DNA from: Naematelia aurantialba
Lineage: Eukaryota > Basidiomycota > Tremellomycetes > Tremellales > Naemateliaceae
Length of the DNA stretch: 64,000 nucleotides
Assembly (NCBI GenBank): GCA_021527695.1
Contig: JAKFAO010000009.1
Coordinates: forward strand, 620,001-684,000
Direction: 5' to 3'
Under the pieces are notes generated by a model. The model searched no databases and was not told the origin of the DNA. It saw only the letters and a list, made by a program, of their open reading frames with translations. Numbering within the stretch: position 1 is the first letter of the stretch; the number at the start of each line of letters is the position of its first letter. Made by a program: the position numbers and the translations under genes. Of this stretch, positions 14,438 to 27,695 are shown one piece after another.

Positions 14438-14911
14438 GGGTTTAGCGTAGCTGGGGGTGGTTGATGACGGTGGACACACGGAGTAGGATGGAGATGGACG
14501 TGCGAGGGGAAGCGGGGTGGAACGTGCGAGGGTATGTCGGACGGGACGTGGGACGTGGGACGTGGGACGTAGGATGGAATCCGGATGAGAGATGGGATCA
14601 GTAGACGAGGCGGAACGAGGGTAGTGACTGTAGAATGTGTCACTGAGGAAGTAAATGAGTTGGGAGTTGGGAGTTGGTAGGTGTAGAAGGGCAAGAATGG
14701 CGGCCGACGACGAAGAATGAAGACGAGGAGAGGCCGACACAACGCATGCATGCATGATCCCTAGTGATACCACAATGTAGATGCTGCCACGAAACCTGAT
14801 CCCCGCGAGCTCTACATACTTCCCCGACAACCCCTACATGCTCTCCTGACGCCTTCCTGCTCTCTTGACAATCCCTCCATGCCCTGCCCTATTGACAATC
14901 CGCTCGGGCTC
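14438..14911. other. Convergent intergenic region MSI1 / SIW14-like
   Basis: 474 bp between two converging genes. It holds a short direct repeat (cgtgggacgtgggacgtggg, about 14545-14570) and otherwise no recognisable feature. Confidence 0.5.
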
Positions 14912-16737
<1,826 letters not shown>

Positions 16738-17203
16738 TGCTCGCTGTCCCGAGCGGGCTGCTGGGGCTTACGGATCGACCATGCTGAGGATGTGCAGTGT
16801 GCGATGTCAAGGAGCAATAATAGATGGACAATCCAGTGATCAGCAGTCAGCAACCTTTTTGATTTGATTCCGTCCTTGCCACCGTCGTCCAGTGCGATAT
16901 TGATAGGTCGTGACAAACGCCTTCAAGCCCGCATATGTGTAGATAATCTACAGGCTGTGACTAGGCCGGGCTGGTGTTCGCATCTGGGACGTAGGAGAGT
17001 TCAGAGACAACTAGGCAGCCAGCGTCCAGCACGCATCATGCCACCAAAACAATCCACGCATTATGCCAATGCTGCTTCATGGCAGTACAGTAGACGAGCA
17101 TCTTCAGTGGGGCTGGAAGGCTACTAGTTGTCTGGCGACAATCACGCATGCTCAGCTGTTGTACATCTCCAACGAACCGCGACGTCATATGCGAATTCTT
17201 CAC
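16738..17203. promoter_or_regulatory. Upstream region of the Siw14-like gene / 3' of BRX1
   Basis: 466 bp between two minus-strand genes, containing the promoter of the phosphatase. No element recognised. Confidence 0.4.
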
Positions 17204-18513
17204 CTAAGCAAACACCTTCTTCCGACTCAACACATCCTCTGGAACCGCCTCCCTCCTTCTCTTTCCACGCACATCCCGCTCGCCCTGCTCGTCTTTCCTG
17301 ATACGGTACTTGTCCCCGGCGGTGCGCTTGGCGCTCGCCCGCATCGCGGCGGGGGACACGAACTCGGGGTTCTCGAAGACCGTAGGGCCGCCGAAGGAGC
17401 CTTCGAATATCCGGATCGGAGTGAGGACGAATCGCGGGCCGATCTCGACGAGGGATGTCTGGGGTGGGCCGGACGGATGGAGGGGGTCTTTCTCGATGAT
17501 CTGCGTGCGTCAGCTGGCAGCTTCTGTATTCCTCAAGGGGCCATGGCGCAGGAATCGTGCAGACGAGGCATAGATTGGCGAGATGACACGGCAAATGGAG
17601 GAGATCTGGCACGGGACAAGATGATGGCTCACTTGGTAATTCCGGAACCAGATCTTGTTGTCGAGGATGGAGAACATCAGGATGTGGTCGATGAATGGCT
17701 TGAGGCGCCGCGAGGTCTTGGGCACGCTGAAGACCTGGGATGATCAGCAAGGGTCGCTCATCGTAGATATCGTTGTAGCATCCCATATCCTCCCCAACGC
17801 ATGTCCTCTTCAACGCAGCCACACCGCCTAGGACAAGCTCCAAGACTTCCATGGCCCACTTCTACTCCCGCTCCAAGACGAATAACGGTAGTCCCGCGTT
17901 AAGACTCACGTGCGTGAACATCTCCTTCAACAATCTCCAGTGGTCATCCGCGTCCCACCCGCCGTCAAACAGAACCAGCCCGCGACTGCCCTTGAGGCAG
18001 TTGCCCGTCATCTTCAGTTCGTCCATGGTGTGTATATTCTGGACGTGGCACTTGACCGAAGGCCCGTTCGGCGCCCGCGACAGCCAGAGGTAGAGGTCTT
18101 CGTGGCGCCGCGCTTCAAAGTACAGCGTATTGTTGCACGAGTGCAGGTCGGCCAGCTCGTTGATCAGGTGCAGCGAGGACTTGGTGTCGAGCTTGGAGTC
18201 TGTGAACTTCAGCCTCTGCTCCAATATTGGGCTCTGGACATCGCTGCGAATCCTCTCAGAAGCAGACGATGCAGACACATGGCCATGTGTATAGTGACGA
18301 GGCGAATGTCTACTCACCCTTCTTGGTGTGCGGTAGCAACACCTCGAGGTCGCGCATCAGATGCCGCATGCGCTGGGTGACCCCCCGTGAACAGAGCATC
18401 AACACCTTGTCCTTCCGCGGCTTGGTCTCGCCATTCCCAGCTGCCGTGGCCTTGCCCTTGCCCTTGGACGACGAGCTGACAATCTCGTTGGATGCTTTGA
18501 GCAGGGATGCCAT
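17204..18513 (-). CDS. BRX1: Ribosome biogenesis protein Brx1 (Brix domain)
   Basis: Nucleolar factor for 60S subunit assembly and pre-rRNA processing. Minus-strand exons: 18513-18318, 18199-17910, 17734-17633, 17500-17204; 294 residues. The Brix domain is evident: VLMLCSRGVTQRMRHLMRDL, LHLINELADLHSCNN, YFEARRHEDLYLW, GPSVKCHVQNIHTMDELKMT, KPFIDHILMFSILDNKIWFR, and the terminal LVEIGPRFVLTPIRIFEGSF. The short N-terminal extension is Ser/Lys-rich. Divergent from BCS1; the start codon gaps between them are under 200 bp. Confidence 0.96.
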
Positions 18514-18698
18514 GAATGCAATGTTGAGGTTGCTAGCAGCGAAGAATTGAATTTTATTGAAACATACGGATCCGAGATGTTTACACGGGGGTCCGAATAA
18601 AGATGTGAGTTTCCGGCGGAGGATCTGCTTTGAGGCAAGGTCTTGACTTCACCTCGTATTTTACATTTCTCGACTTGAACGGGCGACTGAGGGCACAG

Positions 18699-20944
18699 AT
18701 GTTCAGGCCACGGCCAGCTGTGGCCCCAGAGCGGCCAGATGCGGGCCTGTCATCGGCACTTGGTGACAGCTCAATGTCCTCTGAGGGCAGCTCGAGCATA
18801 TCGCCTGCTCCGGCAGCCCCTCTTGCACCAGCACCCACACCTCCTGCTGCCGGCGGCCACAGCGAGTCGTTCCTCTCCAAGATTACCGCGGACAAGTGAG
18901 ATTCCTCGATTATCACACCGAGTGTACCTAACGCCTGTCCAGTCCGTACTTCTCCGCAGGGGCTGGCCTGATGGTAGGCCTACAGGCAACACCATCACAG
19001 CTTGCAATCTAACTCGACTGCAGGGTATAGGCGTGGCGCTGACCGCTCTGCGACGCGCGTCGACCCTCGGCACCTCCTTTGCCCAGAGGCGGCTGCTAGT
19101 GACTCTGGAGATCCCGTCCAAAGACAGGGCGTACCCTTGGTTCCTAGAGTGGATGGCTGCACACGCGCCGCAGCCCGGCAACGCCAGCGCCAGCGCCAGC
19201 AGCAGTGGGAGGTTGGCGGGAAAGGGGAAAGGCCGAATGGGGTTTCTGAGCCACGAGCTCGCGGTCGAGACGTCGTACAAGCAGCACGAGGGGGGTTCAG
19301 GCGAAGCTATATTCAACCTCGTTCCGGGGCCAGGAACACATTACTTCAAGTACCGCGGGGCGTGGTTTCAGGTATGTCCGATATCTGGTGAAGAGTCATG
19401 TTCGTGAATTGCAGGCATTCTGTGGAGAGTCCTGTTTGGCGTGGAGTGCGGGACTTGAGAGTCCGACTCCAAGGTCAAAGTGCCAGCTGCCAATTGCGAT
19501 GAACACCAGCCTCGCCTCCCGCGGTTCCCAGTGCTACATACTCCTTACACCGCGCTTCGTCTCAGATATTCTGCCAGTTCACCCTGATGTCCGCTAACGA
19601 GCCCCACAGGTCAAGCGCGAGCGCGACGCCAAACTCATGGACCTACACTCCGGCTCTCCATGGGAGACACTGACACTCACCACCCTGTCGCGTGACCGGG
19701 CGCTCTTCCCTTCCTTGCTGTCCGAGGCACGGGCACTCGCCGAACAAAGCACAGAAGGCAAGACGGTCGTGTACACTGCGTGGGGTGTGGAGTGGCGGCC
19801 TTTCGGCAAGCCGCGCAGACGGAGAGAGATGGGTAGCGTCGTCTTGGCGAAAGGGACGGCTGAGCGAGTGGCGCAAGACCTCAAGGGGTTCCTGGGGAGG
19901 GCAAAGTGGTACGCCGAGAGAGGTGCGTTATGCTCCTGGGCTCGCGTTTCGCTCTTGTTCTCATTGGCTCTCTTGTTGTCTCTGGCCGTCTTCAGGCAGG
20001 CTGTTGGGCTGTGCACTGACGCCACCTCGCAGGCATACCATACCGCAGGGGTTACCTGTTACACGGCCCCCCGGGATCCGGCAAGACGTCGTTCATCCAA
20101 GCCCTAGCAGGCTTGGTGGGCTACAACATCTGCTTGCTGAATCTTGCGGAGCGCGGCCTGACCGACGACAAGCTCAATCATCTGCTTGGACTCGTCCCGG
20201 AGCGGAGCTTTGTTCTTCTCGAAGACGTGGACAGTGCATTTAGTAGACGTGTGCAGACGACTGAAGATGGGTGAGTGTGAGCGGCTTTGTGTAGCATCGT
20301 AAATTGCATAGCACCGAGACTTGTACAGGATTCAAGACGCGCGAGCTACGCTGATTTGTCGTAGATACAAGTCGTCGGTGACGTTCTCTGGGCTACTGAA
20401 TGCCTTGGACGGGGTGGCGTCGAGCGAAGAGCGCATCATATTCATGACGACCAACCATGTGTCTCGGTTGGACCCTGCCCTGATCCGCCCAGGCCGGGTG
20501 GACGTACACGAGCTGCTGGGCGACGCGACGCCGGAACAAGCGCGGAGGCTGTTTGTCAAGTTCTACGGCCGATCAGGCTTCAACGAGGGTCCGGATGGAT
20601 CAGCGTTTGCGCGTGCGCAGGAACCAGGGGCTGCCACGGGGACGGGGACATACAGGGAGCAGAGGGTGGGAGACGAGGCGGAGAGAATGGGCGACGAGGC
20701 GGAGCGGATGGGCGACGAGGCGGAGCGGATGGGCGACGAGGCGGAGCGGATGGGCGACGAGCTGGAGAGAATGCGAGACGAGGTGGAGAGGATGGGCGAC
20801 GAGGTGCAGCAGATACTGGAGGAAGAAGGCCAGGCCGCAAGGTCGGTCAGCATGGCCAGTCTGCAGGGCTTGTTCATTCGGAGTGGAGCCGCCGAAGCTG
20901 TTCACGCAGTCAGAGGTCTCTGTCGGGCGTCGCCTGAAGAGTGA
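18699..20944 (+). CDS. BCS1: Mitochondrial AAA protein Bcs1 with C-terminal repeat insertion
   Basis: Inner-membrane AAA translocase that moves the folded Rieske protein Rip1 across the membrane during complex III assembly. Exons: 18699-18895, 18943-18973, 19024-19371, 19610-19922, 20033-20270, 20365-20944; 568 residues. After a Ser/Pro/Ala-rich N-terminus there is a transmembrane segment (about 70-85), the BCS1-specific domain ([28 protein letters not shown]), Walker A GPPGSGKT (about 308-315), Walker B FVLLEDVD, and [35 protein letters not shown] 21 bp minisatellite in the last exon (about 20665-20805) encodes tandem heptads [14 protein letters not shown], inserted after the AAA core helical region. 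This is not seen in yeast Bcs1. The TTG at 18630 was rejected in favour of the ATG at 18699. Confidence 0.94.
20665..20805 (+). repeat. 21 bp coding minisatellite in BCS1
   Basis: Six to seven copies of gacgaggcggagcggatggg-type units, in frame, encoding a charged heptad repeat (E-R-M-G-D-E-A). A long amphipathic helix or coiled coil is expected. Confidence 0.93.
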
Positions 20945-22225
20945 TGGCTGCCATTATTATCTCGCGTCGTGTCCATCAGCCCTCCCCATCAGTCATCTAT
21001 CTCTGTGAGCCATGTGTGTCATGCGCCATGCGCCCCTCCTGCACTATCATGTACCATCACGCGACCATGCATCATGCCCATCATGCATCTACCATATGAT
21101 GCATCTAATAGGAGAATTTCGTCGCTGGCATCCTGCGCGCCTCACCGGCCGAGGCACGTGTACGCCTGTCGGAGGACAGACGCCATGGCGCTTCTCTGTC
21201 GTTGCCGTCGAGCAGCCGGCGGACCGACTCGCACGGTCGAGCGAGAAGCAACGGACATGATGGGTGTGATGGGAGCACTTCGAGGACTGGTACGCCGTAT
21301 ATTCGACTATTCTTATCTTCCCTACGAGCCAGGTATGGGACGCACTCGAGTGGGTCACACGAGCTCTGGGTTGCCAAAACCCTGAGGTATAAGCTTACGA
21401 CGAGAGCGGCAACGCCGTTTTTCCCCCTCTCCCCTCTTCCCCCTCTTCCCCCCTCTCCCCTCTCCCCTCTTCCCCCGTCCCCCGTCCCCCGTCCGCCCGC
21501 CCCTTGTACCCCCGACTCTTCGCCGCCGCCGTGCTCGCCGCAGCGTGCCCCTGGTTCCAAAGTTCCATGGCTACAGAATTCAAACGCGGAGGAAACCCGC
21601 ACTGCAATTCTCCGTCCTGCAGCTCGGCCGCCGTGGCGTCCACCTGCCTGCGACTGTGACGCGCAGGACCGCCACCTGTGCCCGTATCTGCGCAGCTGTG
21701 TCTGCACATGCACCAGCACGGTATCCTGCCCTTGCTTATACTGCACAGCAGCGCGGTCCCGAGCGCACTGCGACACTGCACACTGCACACTGAGCGAGAG
21801 TTGGCGGGTGCCGCCGAAAGTGGGAGGGCGGCAAACGTAGTCAGTCAGTCGGAGAGCGGGGGAAAAAAAGTCTTGGCATCTCAACACACGCCCAACAACA
21901 TCGTCCCCGATCTGAGGAATCCCCCGTTTTGTCTCCCTACCGCCGTCCCCTACCAAGCACAAGGACCCAAGACCCAAACCCTCCCGCCCATGCTCAGACC
22001 CCCGTGGATCGCCGAGATAACCTGAACGCCAGCGCCGAAACCTCCTTTACACCTCGCAGTCCTCGACGTCCGGCCGGTCTTGGGGATCTCGATTGGCTCC
22101 GGCCCCGGCTCAAGGCCCTAAACATGGCTGCTTGTACATGCGCATTGTTCTCAACAACATCATCATCTCGCTCATTCATCTGAATAGACCATCACGCTAG
22201 CCGGACGCTTCTGTCCATATGACTC
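20945..22225. other. Long intergenic region BCS1 / glycosyltransferase
   Basis: 1.28 kb without a gene I can support. It holds a pyrimidine tract of ccccctctcccctcttcc repeats at about 21420-21500. Long open frames exist on both strands (for example minus 21977-21105), but their translations are Gly/Arg- or Cys/Pro-rich and are driven by this biased tract. The promoter of the downstream gene should lie in 21900-22225. Confidence 0.5.
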
Positions 22226-24887
22226 ATGTCGACGCTGTCTCCTCGCAGTCGGTCCACGCCGCTCCATAGCGACCCATTCGATGCAGTCTTCCCCCGCGCA
22301 CCTCTGCACAACGAGTCCAAAAACTCGTCCTCGTCGGGCACTACCTCGGCGTACTTCGCGTCGAGCTCAAACTGTGACTCTACATCTCCGCTCGGTCTCC
22401 CTCGCTTTGCCGCGACCTCCCCCGCCAAACGCATCCCCTATCCCTACACCTCTGCCTTTAACCTTCGGTCGACGCTGCGGCCTCGCCGACGCAGTTCCAT
22501 TCCCATCATCGCGCTACTGCAGCGCCGTATAGTGTCTCTCATTGTTCTCCTCTCGATTCCCCTCTTCGGCCTCCTGCTGCGCAGCGAGCTGCACTATCAT
22601 GCCCAGATACGCACCCGCTCCCCCGCTCCCCACATTCAGCGCTTCGAACTGCAGAACCTCGAGATGACGGCTGTCAACCTTGCTGCGCTAAGGAGCGAGC
22701 ACGCGCAGCTACGCCGTGTGGCCAATTTGCGCGGCCGCGCCAAGAGAGGCTGGGAGGACTATGCTGGCAGTCCCGGGTGGAAGGACGAGGCGTTGCTGGA
22801 TCCAGTAGCAGACGACAGGATCAAGAGCGAGGTCTCTGACCTATGGCCGGCTTGGTGGGGCAATGTCGACGAGGTGGGCAAGAGTCCCTTTGACCATGAG
22901 CCAGGGCCACCACCAGCCAACAAGTGGAGAATCATGTTTCTCACCGGTGAGTCGCTCTTGACGCATATGGAAGACGACTAATGTCCAGACTATATTGACT
23001 ACCTGGAGCGGATGAATACGCACACTTACGAAATTGTCGATGGTGGGTCTCATCTTTCCCCATGTTTTGCTGACAGTTAGCTGCCATGCGACATCCACAC
23101 GTCATCGTCGATGTCTGGGGACCGGGTTGGGCAGGTTACGATCGCTCGGTGCCGCTGTCGACGAACGTCAAGCGGCGACAGCGACGGCTTCAGCAGGTCG
23201 CAGACTCCAAGGCGGCATTTGGCGTGGAGGAGGATGGACGCCGGAAAGAAGTTGCACGCAAGAACAGGCGTGCGGGGTGGGCGCTCGATACACCGGAGAT
23301 GTTTGTCGAGCAAGAGTTCAAGATACCGTCGTGGCCGGACTGGGAGACCGAGGACGATACTTGCGGAGACGTCAACTTTGATCTCGTCTGGACCATCTCG
23401 TGAGCTCTCCAGTTTGCGACAATTACTGACGAAGTAGTGACATATTCAAGCAAGACGATCCTCACGTCGATACACTCGACTGCGGCACCTTGCTCGTCCA
23501 GCACGTCCTCCTCTCCATACACAGCCCAGCCCAGGCTAATGCTATTTATAGGCAATTGGGCGATTGCCACGAGTTGCGGTGCATGAATGAGTGGTACCCG
23601 CGTGCCAACAATATCACCTTGTCCAAGTATGCCTTTGAGCTGCAAGAGATCTTTGCGTACGACAATGTCAAGCAGCGGTTCCCCGATTGGGAGATGGGCT
23701 TGTTTGGGCATAGTCCGGATACAGTGGGTTCTGCAAATCGTACCGCCGGTTGTGCTGATATGCAGGGAAACGAATGGGATTACTGGCCTGTCTCGGAGGC
23801 GAAGAAGACGGCGCAGGCGTCGGTCTTTGGTTTTGATGGATCTTGTGAGTGTCGGACTGAAGCCGTCTTGTTGTGCCGCTGTGGATGAGTCGCCGAGTGC
23901 TCGTGGGCTCGTGCTGCTGGGCTTGTGCTCTGCGGTCATGTTACCTGGGACATGCTGGTGGGCTCGTGCTGATCTGCGTAGTCTACCCCATACGAACGAC
24001 AGTCACCGACTACCTAGGCTCCGAAAACCCAACACTTATCACCCGCCATCCGCACCCGGGCTACACCCTCGACAGTCCCGCGGACGCGCGGGACCACCCG
24101 CTCGAGACGTATACGCCGGGACACCAGCTGTACAAGAACCATCTGCTGTTGCGCGCCGACTTTGCGAGGGCGATGCGAGAGGCCAAGATTTGTGTCTTTG
24201 ATGCAAGCTTGGAACGGAAGTTCATTCGCAAGGTCCGTCCTTCCTTCGCTCCTTCCTTACTTCTTTCCTTCCTTCTTTCCTTCCTTCGCTCCTTCCCTCC
24301 TTCTATTCTTCCTTCCTTCCTTCCCTCCTTCCCTCCTTCCTTCCTTACTTGCGAGAAGCATCCTAGCACTATGTGCTGACGATCCCAGTATGCACAAGCC
24401 TTACTGTCCGGCTGCGTGATCGCTGCCGACCTGCCGACAGAACACGAGGAAGCGTTGGAGAAATTCACGATTCCACTCAAGCCGTCGTGGGGCATCCAGC
24501 AGATCCACGCCGAGATTGAGCGGTATCTCGCCATGCCTGAAAAGCTGCACCAGATGTCGATGGACGGGTTCATCTACGCCCGGCGGCATTTGACAACAAC
24601 GTGAGTGTGAGGCTGTTCGGAAATCTGCAGCTCGGACCTCGGGCCGTTTCAAACTGCTTTAGCCCGGTGGACTCTGCACAATTGCTCTCTGCACAGCGCT
24701 GATGAGTTGCAGGAGAAAGGTTAGCGATGTGCTGGAGATGGCTCAGGCGTACCGGGAGGGCGTCAGGGGGTATATGTGTACGTTTTTTTTATTGGAGAGG
24801 TATGACCGCGCTAATGGCCATCCAGATCCACATAGCTGGTCATCGCGATGTAGAGCCTACTGGTCAGGGGATGCATGGCGACCGTAA
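22226..24887 (+). CDS. Type II membrane protein, CgeB-like glycosyltransferase domain
   Basis: Probably a Golgi/ER type II membrane glycosyltransferase-like protein. Exons: 22226-22946, 22989-23042, 23081-23399, 23438-23723, 23766-23844, 23982-24232, 24389-24600, 24713-24887; about 698 residues. A cytosolic Ser-rich tail is followed by one transmembrane helix (about 101-119, IVSLIVLLSIPLFGLLL) and a short coiled stretch, then a catalytic-type region with HPHVIVDVWGPGW, AFELQEIFAYDN, and YAQALLSGCVIAADLPTEHE. The last resembles the Glyco_trans_1_2/CgeB 'YAEAL.SGC...' signature. The last exon is uncertain: the frame can run to 24887, or be spliced near 24775. Donor and acceptor are not identified. 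An ATG 7 nt upstream (22219) is out of frame. I cannot name the sugar or acceptor. Confidence 0.7.
24240..24355 (+). repeat. CCTT-rich microsatellite in an intron
   Basis: Imperfect (ccttccttt/cctc) repeat filling most of the 156 nt intron 24233-24388 of the glycosyltransferase-like gene. Confidence 0.9.
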
Positions 24888-25809
24888 GTCCGCTTTGGCG
24901 CTAAACGTACACGTCGTGAGGATGATTGCTGATCTGATCAGGTCATGGTGTAGCACCGAGAGAGGTTTCAGAGATCTTGAAGACTAGAAAGTCAATCTCA
25001 GGCTAGAGAGGAAGGATAGAGAGTTGAATTACATGTTGTCTCATCGGAAGGAACGACTGGTCGAGGGCTCTGTGAGATATACCGAGCATAGGTAATACCC
25101 AACTGTATCACTATTAGCAGGTCGAGCGAAGTAGGTAGCATTGACTGTTGCAGATTATGCATCAGTGCTACACATGTGAAACCCTGGTAGGCGATGAACC
25201 CGCCTGGCGTCTACAAGTCTCCTGACGCGTGTCTCGCACGAAGGCACTACCGGCTGTGAGCGAACGGAGTCACAGCACACCTCTGAATTATATCACACAG
25301 AAGGGGCAAACGACTCGGTCGCAAATTCCGGGACACGACGCACAACTCATGCCTTGAGCTGCGACATGCAGGACACGCCATACATGCCTTCCTGCTTCGA
25401 GAACGAGACGTAAGGGGCTGAAACGCCCAGTCGCACACGCGAGTACAGGCGTGCCTTCTTACGAGTAGCTTTCGACTTTGGGCAGAATAATGGACAGCCC
25501 CGGCATTTGAGATGATGTTGTCGTTGAAGGCTCGGTGCGTATCCCACTTCCTTGCCGTGAAGGCTTTGGGGAATCCAGGAAGACAATTGCTCGCAACGCA
25601 GTGGAGATAACGCCGTCTGCTCCCATATCCTTTCACAGGGTGATCCACTGACGAAGTCCCTTGGGCGAAACTCCTGATTGGTCTATAGCCACGACGCGAT
25701 CCTTGGTGACTTTCCATTCCTAGGTTTGCAACTCTCTGAATTCCCCACTTGACTCCAGCTTCAGACCACCTCCCCCCTATTTAGCTCCGCGAGCATATCC
25801 ACCCACCTC
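24888..25809. other. Boundary of accessory island
   Basis: 922 bp between the glycosyltransferase-like gene and the first module gene. A minus-strand open frame (25717-25247, 156 codons, ATG start) has Cys and His pairs (HCVASNC...; CMACPAC) but matches nothing I know. I do not call it a gene. It could be a degenerate relative of the neighbouring module family or a short divergent gene. Confidence 0.35.
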
Positions 25810-26795
25810 ATGAACAACACCAGTTCTTTGGGCACCAAGATGAGCAACACGCATCCTCGGAATTATGCCCCCGACCTGGATGTCAAGCCGGATGTCAAAC
25901 CGGATGTCAAGCCGAGGATCAAGCTCGACATGAGCGATGCGAGTAGTTCAGACAACAAGACGCGGTTCAAGAAATGGCTACAAGAGCCCATAGATACAAA
26001 GTTCGTGCCAACAGATTGTGACAGCGTCAAGCGTCGCGAAACCGATGACGAAGGCGATGAACAAGAGGTCCGACACCTCCTGTTGTGCCCGAGCGAGCTA
26101 CCTTGGAGACACACCACACTATTCACGGATGACACCCCACGTATGGAAGATGGCGATTGCAACTCTGGCTCAAAACGTCCACGCACTACACGAGATGGCA
26201 ATGATGTACGTGCACTCTAGCCGCTGAATAGCGGGCTGATCTGGTTCTGTTCCAGCCCTCCCCTCAGCGACCCTTAGCGCCCACCTTCAATCGGTTGGAA
26301 ACCACGGCCCGCACGTACGGCATTGCTTTTTTCCCCACAAGTCTCCTTACTGGGAACTACCGACTGGTCAACGTGCAGCTCGGGGACGAGATCGAGCGGA
26401 GCGAGTCGCTGACTTTCACACACGGGTCAACGTATCAATTCGAACAACGTGGAAGGTGGGCTCTTTGCTTATCCGGAGGGTTCGATGTTGTATTTTGCAG
26501 ACTCTCAGACGGTACACAGGTAATCACCACAGTGTCACAAAACACAGGCTCGCTCCCCATATCGCCCATCTGCGCTGTACCTCGGTGTCTTACCATCGCA
26601 AGCGAAAAGTTGAAATCCGGTGGCCGCAAGAGCCGACTAAGCACTCCCTATTGCATCTCATGCTACCCGGTCATATCGGAACACTCTATCATTTCAGCGA
26701 GAACCCGCACTATAAGAGCACGGGACAAGAGATTAGATACGTTGCAGAGATTGAATAGGTTGCGGAAGTCAAGGACTGACCAAGAGGATGAGTAG
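25810..26795 (+). CDS. Single-module member of a novel Cys4-tail family
   Basis: Unrecognised protein of 311 residues. Exons: 25810-26205, 26256-26795. The N-terminal half is acidic and disordered, with three tandem DVKPDVKP-type units encoded by a 15 bp repeat. The C-terminal half is one copy of the module shared with the genes at 27696 and 29587: opening AFFPTSLL (family motif [IL]F[IVF]P..[ML]), a central FEQRGRWAL (W/F-x3-G-x-W), and the tail VPRCLTIA...PYCISCYP, that is C ... C-x2-C-Y. The paired cysteines suggest a zinc ribbon; by analogy with the acidic tails a nuclear role is possible, but no function is assigned. The family grouping is seen in the sequence. The zinc binding is inference. 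Confidence 0.65.
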
Positions 26796-27187
26796 GCCGA
26801 TAAAATTTCCCAACGAGACTGATTACTGTCTTCTTCCTTGTTGTCGCCATATGCATCCATTTGGTAACAGTAGTTGCAACCCAGGTAGGTGGCGCTTGTA
26901 CAACTCAATGACTCCGAGTCCACGAGGAGTGGAAATTTAGTACAAGTGGAGAGAATTATGACAGTCAGAGGCGCGGCGCACGGACCAGAGCAGATCTCTG
27001 TCGAGAACGCCGGGACAAGCGCCCAAAGTCTCACGAGAGACTGAGGAGAAGCACAAAGTACAACGGCATTGGCACCAAATGAATTCATCAAAGCAGCATG
27101 AACACAATATGCCAGTATCTCTGGATGGATGGTTTACAAAGGCCTTTCGAATCTACGCTCTCGCACTGGTGTGCTGTCAATCTGCGC

Positions 27188-27695
27188 TCAAGCCGATGTG
27201 CCTTCGCGTGTTGTCATTGAAACAAGCACCATGCCCTCATAGCAGATTTCCTCCTGGAAGACGTGACTTGCGGCGATTGCAGCGATGTCGACTCACGGCT
27301 TCTTTGGACCACGAAGCTCCGTCTACCTTGAAGAGGACCGTTTGATCCAAGGGAAAAACTTCTAATAAACGCACCGAGTGAGCTTCCACAGTAGAAAGGG
27401 TTTTTTAGGAAGACCCCAGACATCACTGACCTACAAAAAGCATAACCCTACGGGGGTCCAACAGTTCCATCTGTTCAATTCCCCAGGAGCGTTCTTGTTC
27501 TGGCTCAAAGGCTCTCTGCAGTCTGTCGTAGCAGAGTCCTACATATCTAAGCGTTGACTCCACCTCTTCAGTTGACTGCCCGTTCAATCCATCCCATTTG
27601 CTCCTCGTAGGTATCGCTAAGCCGTATAAACCCTGCCAAGGCAGCCACTCAACTGAAACGAACTTGTGGACTACTTTCGTGACCAAGCGAAGCAT
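27188..27695 (-). CDS. Hypothetical protein, head-to-head with 27696 gene
   Basis: Possible 131-residue protein. Minus-strand exons: 27695-27431, 27361-27297, 27253-27188. Frames and splice sites close to an exact reading frame: SWGIEQMELLDPRRVMLFV, then VFPLDQTVLFKVDGASWSKEA, then EEICYEGMVLVSMTTREGTSA. No family recognised. Its ATG abuts the ATG of the plus-strand gene (sequence CATATG), leaving no space between the two. Either one start is wrong or the two are transcribed from overlapping promoters. Composition is ordinary and non-repetitive, which argues mildly for coding. Confidence 0.35.

Noticed and set aside
18630..18698. Extended N-terminus of BCS1 from a TTG
   Set aside because: Non-ATG start without support; ATG at 18699 gives a normal presequence-like N-terminus.
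21105..21977. 290-codon minus-strand frame upstream of the glycosyltransferase gene
   Set aside because: Gly/Arg-rich composition comes from the polypyrimidine repeat on the other strand; no start context, domain or splice structure supports a gene.
25247..25717. 156-codon minus-strand frame with CxxxxC and CxxC pairs
   Set aside because: No complete domain match and frame quality is poor; kept only as a note in the intergenic entry.
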